Shown: positions 35,401 through 45,315 of the stretch, piece after piece
Layout of the letters: the number at the start of each line of letters is the position of its first letter
Position numbering within the stretch: the stretch's first letter is position 1
NCBI RefSeq assembly: GCF_010093535.1
Contig: NW_022985167.1
Span: 95,415-159,414, forward strand
Length of the DNA: 64,000 nt
DNA from: Lindgomyces ingoldianus
Taxonomy: Eukaryota > Ascomycota > Dothideomycetes > Pleosporales > Lindgomycetaceae
Direction: 5' to 3'
Program-made: the position numbers and the translations under genes
Notes under the pieces: generated by a model
Seen by the model: only the letters and a program-made list of their open reading frames with translations
What the model was told of the DNA's origin: nothing
Database searches by the model: none

Positions 35401-38091
35401 CTATATCCCCATCTCATAAAACTTAGAATCCCGATTTGAGTTGCCCTTTCTTGCAGCGTGCATGCCACTTGATGCAAAACTCGGTGGTGATACCAGCTTC
35501 TCGTCAAACTCATCCCTCGCCTCTTCATATTCAGTACCAGTCGAGACGGCACTCAGCCCACTGGCAGTTCGCTGAGGAGTACGGCCTCTTCCATCGAAGC
35601 TGGCGGGGCTGCTAGAGACCGAAGAGACACTGGAATAACGACGCTGGTCAGGAATGTGTGTAAGCCCTGCGGTATAGCTTAGACGTGGACTCGCGGGCAC
35701 TGAGTTCCGATGTGAATGAGCAGAAGAAGCTCGAAGAGCTGCGCCGCCGATGAAACCTGGCTTGTTAGTGTCCGCGGTCGCATTCGAATGCCTGGAGCGG
35801 CGTTTGAACTTATTCAAGAAGGACTTGATGCCCTTTGCATTGGCCTTCGTTGGCGACATGAGAGAAGTGGGACAGGTTGGAGAGGTTGGAGAAGTCGGGT
35901 TGGAAGCGCCGGGCTCTTGAGCCCGAGGAACTTGCTGAGTAGGTAAAGGCGGGTCCCGGTACAACTCATCGTGGTGGTTTTCGGCAGGAGCATCATCAGT
36001 GGGAGATGCCAAGCCAGTGGGTATGACTGCACCTGTTTTCGGTGGTTCCTTCAACTTGCGCCTCTCTTCTTTCTGAATCCTCTTCTCTTCTGCTCTCTTC
36101 TCCTTCTGCGCACCTTGTTCTTTCCGCGCTACAGCCTTCTCTTCTGCAGTACGAGATTTGGCGGTCTTCTTGGCCTCGTCTGCAGATATTAGTTTAGCAG
36201 ATGACGTCGGGAGAAGAAATGACCTACCCTTTGCACGCTTCTCCTCTGCTCTCAGCTCTGCAGCCCGTTCCTTATCGATCTGTGCTTTGCGCTTCTTCTC
36301 CTCCTGGTCAAGACGTGCCTCTTCTTCCTCCGCTTTGCGCTTCTCGGTCTTCTCGTTGATCTCGTCGAGCGTTGGTTGTATTCTCGCGAGGGCTACGGCA
36401 TCGATATCTGCTTGGTCCATGAATATGCCATGCCCGATATGAACTTTACCATGGTGCTCCATACGAGCCTCACTGTCCGCAACAGCCTTTGCTCGGGCTT
36501 TGGCGTCCCATTCTTCGATCATAGCAAGTGACATTTTCCCAGTTTCGTCGTAGATCTTCTTGTCTAGGCCTTGCATCTGGGCATGCACTTTACGTTCTGC
36601 GGCGGCGAGAAGGTTCTTGCGATCCTGCCCTCGCTTTTTCGCATCAACTTCCGCCAAGGTCTTATTGAGCTGAGACATCTGGGAGCGGATTCGCCCGGAT
36701 TGTAGTTCGCCATCATCTGAATTAGTGGTTTCGGGGTTGCTGTGTGCGCGTCTGCGGCCACGACGAATGGATAGCTTTGAGCGAATCGGTTTGTTGTAGC
36801 CATAGTAGCTTCGGAATGCAGCGTTCTCATCGGTGCCGATCTTAGCCAATCGTTCGCTGGCGAGTTTTTGTGCAGCTTCTTGAATGTTGATATAGCGCAT
36901 CGCCTGTTGTTTAATGTCTGCTTCACTAGTAGCGGGCTGTTGACTATGTGCGGCGGTGGCTCCCGTCTTCGCATGTGATTGTGAAGAACGCCCGGCTGTG
37001 GTGTCGATGTGTTGCTGCTGAACGTCGTATATTTGTTTCGCCATGGAGATAGCCGAAGCTCTCAGCGCATCCTGGTGCTTCTTCTCTTCCACTTCCAGAG
37101 CGATGGGAGGGTGCTCTGTGTACATGTCCCGCGAGATTCTCTTTGAATGCTGTATCCTTGCCGCTTCCATTGCGGTAGATCCAAGCCGGTTCGAGTCTGA
37201 GGAGAGTGGAGGGGATAAAGGAGACTTTCGGGCTCTCATTGAGGGTGTATGGGCTATCGTGGCGGCATTGAGGGCGTTCCTCGCGGAGTTCTCGGAGTCA
37301 GGGAACAGTGGGGGTGTAGTAGGTGTCGAGTGAGCTCGCCTTCGCCCCGAAGACGAAACAGCACCTGTCGCTGCAACCAAGGCCTTCTTCCTGCTGTCCT
37401 CAATACGTCCAGATTTGGGCTCAGGGCTGAGACCTTGCTTCTTCCACGCAAGGGTAGCTGCAGAGTTTCCATCCGCACTTGCTTCTGGCATCCAGATACT
37501 TAACTTCACACCATCTCTATGCGCTACCATGGCTGCCTTTGAGCCCGCAGCGTTTGCCTCCGGTTGCCAGAGTGGTGCCATCTTGAAGTCGTGCGCTAGG
37601 AGCGCAGCTTTTCCTGCGGCAGCCGACTGCTCGGGTTTCCACCACTCGGGACTCTGTTTGTTCGCGTGCGCGAGGTTCGCTGCGGTGCCTGCTGACTGCT
37701 GGGCATCGATTCCGACGACTGAAAAGCCAGGAAGCTCGTGAGCTCTCGCGTACTTTAGACTGGTGGCGGCGCCTGTATTGCATTGGATTAGTAAAAAGAC
37801 ATTCAGGCGATACAGAAGCGCAAGACAGTGAGACTCACTCGCCGAAGAAAGCTTTCCGTCGGGTCCCAGGGGATCAATGTCGCGCACACTCGCTCCTTTA
37901 GGGGAATTGGTGCCGTATAATGCGGCAGCAGATGCCTGGTCTTGAAGGGAGTTGTTCTTTGTCTTGTGAGCCGAGGGATCTGGACAGCGCATACCCGAGG
38001 GCGACAAGGAAGCATTCGCAGGCATAGTGTTCTTATCCTTTAAGGGTCTGCTGTTGCCATCGTTCCGTGCAGTCTGAGTTTGCGTCGACAT
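35401..38091 (-). CDS. EIS1: Eisosome protein 1 (Eis1)
   Basis: Three exons by my model (37839-38091, 36228-37772, 35401-36179) with introns of 66 and 48 nt, 858 residues. Eis1 belongs to eisosomes, the Pil1/Lsp1-scaffolded plasma-membrane furrows linked to sphingolipid and TORC2 signalling. The hallmark is the N-terminal Ala-rich region: LSSASAATSLKYARAHELPGF, then repeated AA-G-K-A-A-hydrophobic-AH units (AAAGKAALLAHD, AAGSKAAMVAHRD, WMPEASADGNSAATLAW). The middle is a long charged coiled coil rich in Lys, Glu, Ala and Arg (about residues 460-670). The C-terminus is Ser/Pro-rich. Both introns lack in-frame stops and are multiples of three, so retained forms are translatable; the second (48 nt, GTAGGT...TGCAG) is the less certain. 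The start is the ATG at 38091; no in-frame ATG precedes it nearby. Confidence 0.86.
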   Translation of the reverse strand: MSTQTQTARNDGNSRPLKDKNTMPANASLSPSGMRCPDPSAHKTKNNSLQDQASAAALYGTNSPKGASVRDIDPLGPDGKLSSASESHCLALLYRLNVFLLIQCNTGAATSLKYARAHELPGFSVVGIDAQQSAGTAANLAHANKQSPEWWKPEQSAAAGKAALLAHDFKMAPLWQPEANAAGSKAAMVAHRDGVKLSIWMPEASADGNSAATLAWKKQGLSPEPKSGRIEDSRKKALVAATGAVSSSGRRRAHSTPTTPPLFPDSENSARNALNAATIAHTPSMRARKSPLSPPLSSDSNRLGSTAMEAARIQHSKRISRDMYTEHPPIALEVEEKKHQDALRASAISMAKQIYDVQQQHIDTTAGRSSQSHAKTGATAAHSQQPATSEADIKQQAMRYINIQEAAQKLASERLAKIGTDENAAFRSYYGYNKPIRSKLSIRRGRRRAHSNPETTNSDDGELQSGRIRSQMSQLNKTLAEVDAKKRGQDRKNLLAAAERKVHAQMQGLDKKIYDETGKMSLAMIEEWDAKARAKAVADSEARMEHHGKVHIGHGIFMDQADIDAVALARIQPTLDEINEKTEKRKAEEEEARLDQEEKKRKAQIDKERAAELRAEEKRAKGRSFLLPTSSAKLISADEAKKTAKSRTAEEKAVARKEQGAQKEKRAEEKRIQKEERRKLKEPPKTGAVIPTGLASPTDDAPAENHHDELYRDPPLPTQQVPRAQEPGASNPTSPTSPTCPTSLMSPTKANAKGIKSFLNKFKRRSRHSNATADTNKPGFIGGAALRASSAHSHRNSVPASPRLSYTAGLTHIPDQRRYSSVSSVSSSPASFDGRGRTPQRTASGLSAVSTGTEYEEARDEFDEKLVSPPSFASSGMHAARKGNSNRDSKFYEMGI

Positions 38092-38817
38092 GATGCTCAA
38101 GGGTCCACGGAGCCCGGCCGACGGTCTTGAGCTTTGTCTTTTGTAGGGGAAATCAAAGAAAGAGCAGTTTTCGGGTTTGGTGATTTACCGTAGCAGAGAT
38201 GACTGAAAGCCACAGCCCAAGGAGAAGACATGGCTAATAATGATGCAGAGGTGTAATGACTAGGGCGTTCATGGCCCCATGATGTCACCGTGCGGTGGGA
38301 CAAGGGATCGCCTGGGTTCGCGCCAATCCCAAGAGCGTCCTTGCTCATCTGGGGCTGGTGATCCCCAACCGGAGATCGCGCGATATTTCAACTTCTGCTC
38401 TTCTTGTTTTGGGACTAGATCCTTCACCCTCTTGACTCTCTCTAGTCTCAGCTAGAGTTTGAGTATATGGAAACCTTTCTGTAGGTGTACCATAGTAGTG
38501 TATGAACATCCCGAAGACCGTCATTACATCTATCCCCATGTCAAAACCTAGCTAGACGTAAATAGGAAGGTCCGTTACCTATTGTAACAAGAATGAAGTA
38601 TTCCTATTTTCCTACACTTCTTATATCTTGCTTGTAATTACTTAGTTACGGCCTTTTATTATATTCCGGCTAGTTTTGTCTTCCTCAAGAATTCATCGCC
38701 AAGGAACCGATTCTCCGAGTTTGATTAGCGCGAAATTGCTGACCGATACCACCTTGGCCGCGTGTCGGTTTCTATCTCACAGCACCATTGTCTTCTGTAT
38801 TAATTGCTTGTACAACA
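38092..38817. promoter_or_regulatory. Divergent promoter region between Eis1 and tyrosine phosphatase genes
   Basis: About 726 bp between two outward-facing genes. AT-rich around 38550-38680. No specific site could be named. Confidence 0.45.
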
Positions 38818-39813
38818 ATGGCAGATTCGGACCTAGCAATGAAGAGCATCCCCAATTTCAGGGACGTTGGCTCGTTCATCAACGAAACCACCGGCGAACG
38901 GCAAGTTTCATCCTAGAAGTATTTATCTCTTCATTTTGAAAGGTACTAATACCAAAACAGCTTGTTAAAGACTGGTTTGTTGTTTCGGGGTGCTCGCCCG
39001 GACGAGGCTTCACCCCAGGATAAGCAGAGGCTTGTCAATGATTATGCCATAAAAACCATAATCGACCTCCGCACAGAGTAAGCCAAATGCTTCAAACTGG
39101 GAAACACATATCGTATTCCTGATGCAAGCAGCACTGAGCACGCTGAGCAAGCGCAGAAACGCGCTGCTAGAGAGAACGCTTCCGCTTCCCCCTCCAAAAG
39201 CGAGATGAAGGTCTTGGGAATTGAATACCTTGAGATCAACTTCAACGGCCAGGCGTTTAAACGCATGCTTATTCGCCAATTGCCCTGGTCGCGCTTCGTT
39301 CGACTAGCTAGCCTTCACATGTTTGGTTACCGCTTGGAGGCCATAAAAGTTATCGCACCGATCATGGAAGCTCAAGGTCTCGTCGGCCTCGCGCTCAATT
39401 CCCTTGACGTCTGCACTGCCGAAGTCAAGCAAGTCTTCGACGTCTTATCTGACTCCCAGCAATACCCGCTCATGGTCCATTGCACTCAAGGCAAAGACCG
39501 CACCGGCCTTATCATCATTCTAGTTCTGCTCCTACTACGAGATATCAGCATCCGCGCAATCACAATAGACTACCTACTCTCTGAGCGCGAGCTCGAGCCA
39601 GAGAAGGGCGAACGTATCAAGGAGATTGCTAGCATTGGACTCTCAGCACACTTCACCACCTGCCCGCCAAACCTAGTCGCTGAAGTCGATGAACATCTCT
39701 CGAAGAACTACGGCAGCGTGGAGGGATACCTCGACCATGCCGGCGTATTGAAAGAGCAGCGGGATCGAATTATGAACATCCTTGTGTCAAGGCAAAAACC
39801 ACGGTTTTTCTAG
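38818..39813 (+). CDS. Protein tyrosine phosphatase-like protein (Y_phosphatase3 family)
   Basis: Three exons (38818-38900, 38961-39077, 39132-39813), introns of 60 and 54 nt, 293 residues. Family features: N-terminal SIPNFRDVGSF, then LLKTGLLFRGARPDEAS and IIDLRTDTEH, and the catalytic loop HCTQGKDRTG with nucleophile Cys184 and Arg190 (C-x5-R). These are the marks of the bacterial/fungal Y_phosphatase3 group of dual-specificity-like phosphatases, which may act on phosphotyrosine or phosphoinositides. The hydrophobic segment LIIILVLLLLRD just after the P-loop is the usual core helix, not a membrane anchor. Intron 1 uses a GC donor (CG/GCAAGT), required by frame. Intron 2 ends in a tandem acceptor AAGCAG that could add one Ser. 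It lies between Eis1 (divergent) and the C9-methyltransferase (same strand). Substrate unknown. Confidence 0.87.
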
Positions 39814-40417
39814 ATATTCACAACATTTGCATTGGGCGATGACATAAAAAGGAATATGGAGCTTAGTATAGATTTTTGAAGCTAATGCCACGGGTAGAGT
39901 ACTGAATTTCACCACCGAGTCTCAGTGGATGAGAGCATTCAGAGGGAATACCTGTAGAGCTCTGCACGAATTCCAGCAAGCTGAGCGAGGGAGTGCGATC
40001 CACTTCCACAATTTCATCGCTTCTGAGATTCAAAATTATTTCACAGCAGGCAGGAATATTGAAAAGGAATATGGCATTGAGCAGTGGTTCTGCAGACTGA
40101 GGAGAGGAGACGTGGGAGAAACGAGAGCGCAAAGGGAAAGCATGAAGGAGCTGCTCTTGCGGAGCTTTGGGGGATATCTAGCTAGATTTCAATTATCCCA
40201 TTTGCCTGTCCCGCCTTGAGGCATTTGCTCTTGTCAAATATCTGTTCAAACATGCACTGTCTTTGAAGCCCCACTTGACTGGCGGTGGGTGACCTTGCGG
40301 GAAGCTTGGGTCGCTTACGTGTCTGAGGTCGCCACACCGTCCCTGCTTGGCAACTTCCACTCTCCACTTCTCTCCACCGCTCCCTCTAACTTTCAAAATT
40401 CAACAATAACCTCCACG
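39814..40417. promoter_or_regulatory. Intergenic region upstream of the sphingolipid methyltransferase
   Basis: About 600 bp in tandem orientation between the phosphatase stop and the C9-methyltransferase start. The last 100 bases are C/T-rich, as in fungal leaders. No gene supported. Confidence 0.4.
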
Positions 40418-42149
40418 ATGAGCAAGTCCAACGGAGAGGACAAATTTGAGTGGATAGAGACGCCGCCGGCGCCTTCTCCAACGACCCCTTCCAACTGCGG
40501 AGTGCCAACAACATCTGTATGTCAATTTATCACATGAGACAAAAAAGCCCCGCCAACCATTGAGCTTTACCCTGAGAAGTTACAGAGCTGATTTTGGCGT
40601 GAAACAGTCTCCAGCTATTGCCAATGCCCCACTCCCAGCTGACGGCAATGGATCCGATCATTTCAACAACAAAACCCTATTCGCCCTCTTGACCCTCGTC
40701 CCAGGTTATATCACCTGGAAGGTCAGTGGAGGCTTCAAGACGTGGGTATTCTTTGCCTTGATTGTCGATCTTCCAATCCTCGCCGCTTTCTGGGTCCTTA
40801 CCTCTGAGTTCGCCCCCCGGAAAAATGAAAAGGTCAGGCTGCCGGGTAAGCCCATAGAGTCGTACTTGACTTTCCACAAAGATGAAGATAAGGACAAATA
40901 CTACGGCCACAAAACGATCCCAATGGAAACATTTCATGAGAAGTACTTTGACGGTGACGTTGATTTCAACGGCGATTGTCTTGAGGTCATGGAGATGAGA
41001 CACGACTGGGCAAACTTCCGTTTCACCTTTGGTTTGATCAAATATTTCCTGACTGGCATGCTCCCCGAGGTTATCATGCATACTAAGTCTCAAGGTTAGC
41101 CCCCAGGTTTCTTACTCTGAGTTTTCAGTTGCCTCTTGAATACAAGCTAATATACTGCTTAGACGAGGAGCAAGTGCGTGATCACTATGACCGCGGTGAC
41201 GACTTCTACGGCTGGTTTCTCGGCCCCCGAATGATCTATACATCTGGTATAATATCTGACATCAACCGAGAGGAGAGCCTCGAACAATTGCAAGACAATA
41301 AGCTCGCTATTGTCTGCGAAAAGATCGGTCTCGAGAATGGGGAGAAAATGCTCGACATCGGTTGTGGATGGGGAACGCTCGCTAAGTTCGCTTCTGTCAA
41401 TTACGGTGCCCACGTTACTGGTGTGACACTTGGCCGCAATCAAACCGCTTGGGGCAACAATGGCCTAAGGAATGCCGAAATTCCGGAATCCCAATCTCGG
41501 ATCTTATGCATGGACTATCGTGATATTCCAGTCCCAGATGGTGGCTATCAGAAGATCACTTGCCTCGAGATGGCCGAGCACGTCGGCGTCCGCCATTTCG
41601 GTACATTCTGTAAGCAAGTCTATAATATGCTTGACGATGACGGAGTTTTCTTTCTTCAAATTGCTGGTCTAAGGAAGGTGTGGCAGTTTGAGGACCTCAC
41701 CTGGGGTCTTTTCATGAACAAATATGTCTTCCCAGGGGCTGATGCTTCCACTCCGCTCGACTTCTTCGTCGGTAGGCTCGAGTCTGCAGGCTTTGAGATC
41801 AAGGGCATCGACACCATCGGCGTTCACTACTCGGCTACGCTCTGGCGATGGTACAGGAACTGGTTGGCGAACAAAGACAAGATTGTTGCGAAGTATGGAG
41901 ACCGGTGGTTCCGCGTGAGCATCCCCTTCTCTCAAAAATACTTGGCACATGTTAACAACGCTCTAGATCTGGGAGTTCTTCCTCGCCTACTCAACCATCG
42001 CGTCCAGACAGGGCACTGCCACCTGCTATCAGATCTGCCTGGTTAAGAATCTCAATTCAACGCACCGTATCGAGGGCATTCCTACACAACATGGCCTCGC
42101 TGCTGCGCTTGAAAAGAGTCAAGCCAGGCTTGCTCGATTGCAGAAGTAG
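40418..42149 (+). CDS. MTS1: Sphingolipid C9-methyltransferase
   Basis: Four exons (40418-40516, 40608-41094, 41163-41914, 41967-42149), introns of 91, 68 and 52 nt, 506 residues, matching family length. The enzyme adds the C9 methyl branch to the sphingoid base of fungal glucosylceramide using S-adenosylmethionine, at the endoplasmic reticulum. Two membrane helices lie near the N-terminus (TLFALLTLVPGYITW and WVFFALIVDLPILAAFWVL), followed by a cyclopropane-fatty-acid-synthase-like fold with SAM motif I MLDIGCGWG at 258-266 and the segments MAEHVGVRHFG and FLQIAGLRK. The last exon gives IWEFFLAYSTIASRQGTATCYQICLVKN, the conserved C-terminal part missed by reading through intron 3. Linked to virulence, hyphal growth and defensin sensitivity in other fungi. 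Neighbouring Eis1 also works at sphingolipid-rich membrane. Confidence 0.94.
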
Positions 42150-42968
42150 TGTCTTTCTCTGTCCCGAGACCTGTCTGTTCGCGCGCTAACCACCAGGGAA
42201 TAGGGCGAAGGCGAAGGCTGTGCGTAAGCTCACCAAGAAGGTCCGCATTTCCGAAGACGAACCACCAGTCGAACCTGCGGACAGCATCAGGGGTCACACT
42301 CAGTCAGAGTCGGTATCTGGCTTTCATACGTTCCTGTTTTGGTCCCCAGAGAGCGAGTGTGATCCGCTACAGGACATGCCGCACTCGGAGAGATAAACTT
42401 CGTGCTACGTGGCAAATAGGGACCAGATGTGGCTGACACTTTCTTCGTCTGATGGGGGAAATTTTTTTGTAGTTTGATTGTGGCTATCTTCGAGTAATGG
42501 TGTAGGCTTTTTCTGGATGGCGATCGTAGCTTCATTCGTCTAATGGTGGGTTTTCCGTAGCGTCGGAGTGACTATGGTCAGCTGAAGGAAGATCTGCATG
42601 AACATTAGCATTAGCGGTGATCTTTCCTCTCCCTCACAGACTTTTCTTTAGGTCCTGCATTGCATGGACGGCGGGACGATTTGGTAGACGAGGTTCTTAA
42701 GGTAGCTTTCAATCCATGGAAGCTGTAATACACATCATATTACCTTCAGAGAGCGTGAATAAAAAGACAAAGTCTTTATTGCATTAGGAGATATAGTCTA
42801 TCTCGCTCGATGGTCTTTTGGGGAGTCATGATTATCAAATGCCTTTTATCACGCCAGATCCTCAGCCATTGTCGTGCCTCGTGCTCTCATGGCATTTCTA
42901 GGAGACACACCATACCTAGGTCCTCAGTTCTTCCCCCGAATGCCGCTATTGTTCCGCACAATATGCCT
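42150..42968. other. Convergent intergenic region
   Basis: About 820 bp between facing stops of the C9-methyltransferase (+) and phosphomannomutase (-). No gene or named element seen. Confidence 0.4.
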
Positions 42969-43998
42969 TCAGAAGAACAACTCCTTTATCTGCGCCATCG
43001 TATCCTCCGGACCCTCAACCTTGTGTCCAATTGTCCTCGGATCCGAATAAATCTCCCAATCATTACCGCCCTCGAATGCCTTGTCCCCAAAGAAGTGAAT
43101 CGTGGTATACTCCACCCCATCCGGCCTATCCTTTTCCGCCTCCACGTGTTTCAGGCAGAACCTCTTGTCCCAGCCAGTGGGAAAGACATCGAAGGAGATT
43201 TGTCCGCCGATCGAGTAGGTGAGTCCGAAGTCGGGGAAGGCAGCTTTGATGGCTTCAACCATGGTAGGGCGGATATTGTGTTCGATGTCGTAGGCATTGT
43301 AGGCGTTGCGTTCGGCGGTGCTAGCGTTACGACCGATGGGGGATACATTAATCATGCCGTTGCGGAATTCGATGAAGGTGCCTCGTTTTATGGGAATGTC
43401 GAGGTCGGCAATGTAGTGGAGGATCCTGGAGTCTGTTAGCATGCCATGCTCTCCTTTTTCAATCTTCCTTCATAAAAGCTTTCACGCCCGAGCCCAGAGC
43501 CTAGGAAATTACTCCGAGGATGGAAGGGCGGCTATACCATTTCACAAGAGCCTTATACTTCTCCTCACCAATCCACTCGATGAAACTCGAGCTGGAAAGC
43601 TTCTCGCCCATCCGATATGCCGACAATCCATTCTCCGGGAAGCAGAAGTCGAATAGCGTTGTCACGTTCACTTCTTTCGTCCCAAGTTGTTCTTGCTGTT
43701 TAACAAGATCGGACCCACCGACGTAGCCGATGGCGACTTTTTGCCTGAGCTCTGAGAGAAGCTGGAGCATTTCAGGGGAGACGGCCTAGGAGGGTTGCTG
43801 TTAGCTGAAGAGCGTCGAGGGAATACTTGAGGTTAAGCGCAAAGTGTTTTGAAGGTCTAGTTTCCCTTCTATGAACTCACAGGGAAGGCTACGTACCAGA
43901 CGAGCAGGTGTGAGTGTGTCATCGACGTCGAAAAGTACGATTGTGTTCTTAATGGGGCGCTGGTTTAGCGGAGGGACGATGGCTCCTGCGGCGGCCAT
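42969..43998 (-). CDS. SEC53: Phosphomannomutase (Sec53)
   Basis: Three exons (43897-43998, 43538-43785, 42969-43425), introns of 111 and 112 nt, 268 residues as expected. It interconverts mannose-6-phosphate and mannose-1-phosphate in the cytosol, supplying GDP-mannose for N- and O-glycosylation, GPI anchors and mannosylated sphingolipids. The haloacid-dehalogenase nucleophile motif [11 protein letters not shown] is at 23-33 (Asp24, Asp26). Further eukaryotic PMM segments: [90 protein letters not shown]. The acceptor of intron 2 is at TCCAG/GATCC (43426), not the earlier AACAG, because only this keeps frame. The ATG at 43998 begins the first family-like residues. Both introns are about twice the typical length here. 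Confidence 0.94.
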
Positions 43999-44907
43999 TT
44001 TGTTGGTGTCTTCAGGAGACGTTTTCAAATGCGACGTGTGAATGAATGATATGAAGCCCCCGATTGACTTGGAACAAAGCCGCGGAAGTGTTCTGGGGAG
44101 CAGAAAGGGAGGAATGATGGCGCTGTTGTGGAAGGGAAATAATTTAGAGGGTCCACAAGGGCTTCCCTCACCGCAGTTTGGAGCGTGGGGTAGGGGCTAG
44201 CCAAATTGGTCAACTCTGACCTTAAATTGGTCACAGAAGTTGAAGCATGAGTGTCAATGTGAATAGCTGGCTTCACGGGGAGAGGGAGATTGTTTTCTTC
44301 ATTTCTTCTAGAGAGAGGGGAGTGCATATGCCTTATTGATGAATTGTCGTTCTGACCAAGATGCATGGATAATGCTGAGAAATTGGGCTAGACTGATCCG
44401 GTATCGCTTCCGCAGCTTTCCTTCACGTCATGTCTTCAGGTCTGAATCTATAATTCTGCCATACTCAATCTGCAGGCAATCTGGCCTCGCTCTCCTATCA
44501 AACGAGTATTCATATTACGTCCTGGATTCGTCCAAGCCATGTGTCCCTTCCAGCAACAGTCGATCCAGCAACTTGCTGAATTAGACAGATGGCATTCGAT
44601 CGCTCTATCCCCGAGACTATATGACGGTCGTATCACAGTCAATTCTATCGTCGTAGCCTTCTAGGCAGGTCTGGTGCTCGTCTAGAAATCAAGTTTTTAC
44701 CTTCTGACCCTAATATATATGTTTCTAGAGTGCAATTCAACTGTTCGTCTGTTCGATCCACATCTCTCTTCATAAGCAAATAAGTGCTGAAGTGCCTATA
44801 TGCTTTGCCCAAGGATAGGTTATTGAGCGTTGCTTATTGCATGCGGTAATCGCACGGCCGACTAAAGTGGAGGGTTTGGATAATTCTTAAGGAGATGGGC
44901 TCCAACC
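43999..44907. promoter_or_regulatory. Upstream region of phosphomannomutase gene
   Basis: About 0.9 kb starting at the Sec53 promoter and passing into AT-richer DNA. Small ORFs only; nothing recognised. Confidence 0.4.
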
Positions 44908-45063
44908 ATGGCCGGCAGTCGCAAGGTCGCCATTATTTCACTCCTTGTCCCTCCACCACCACCACCTCCTCCTCCTCCTCCTCCTCCGCACGGCCTGCCA
45001 AACTGGTCTTTTGATGAATATTATCTTGATTCCACCGTCGAATCAATACTTCAAACTCAATAG
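44908..45063 (+). other. Small ORF with 13 consecutive prolines (doubtful gene)
   Basis: An ATG-initiated frame of 51 codons with a run of 13 prolines built on CCA and CCT triplet repeats (about 44950-44988). Its continuation (GLPNWSFDEYYLDSTVES) is not low-complexity. It ends at a TAG before a possible leader intron donor (GTATGT, from 45126). It could be a real short peptide, a leader ORF of the decayed locus downstream, or chance. Low confidence. Confidence 0.2.
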
Positions 45064-45315
45064 CGCCGTATAGCAAGCGTATATCTACCTCGACTCAATT
45101 TTTACACTTTCAATATATCAACCGGTATGTATTTCTCAACTGTTCTCCACTTGCCTCTTATGTTTGAGGGCCTCTTCAGCTTGCAGTTAATTCCATCCCC
45201 AAACTACTTGCTTGGCAAATTGCTTACAACGTGTTGACAATCGGGGTTTGGCCTTCAGGTGTCTAGCCCTCCATAACCGGCTAATGGCATTCATTCATGT
45301 TTCCCCGATCTTCGC

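Noticed and set aside
43461..43490. About 25-nt similarity (ATAAAAGCTTTCACGCC-like) between a Sec53 intron and 51983-52010
   Set aside because: Short, with gaps, and no further flanking similarity; likely chance.
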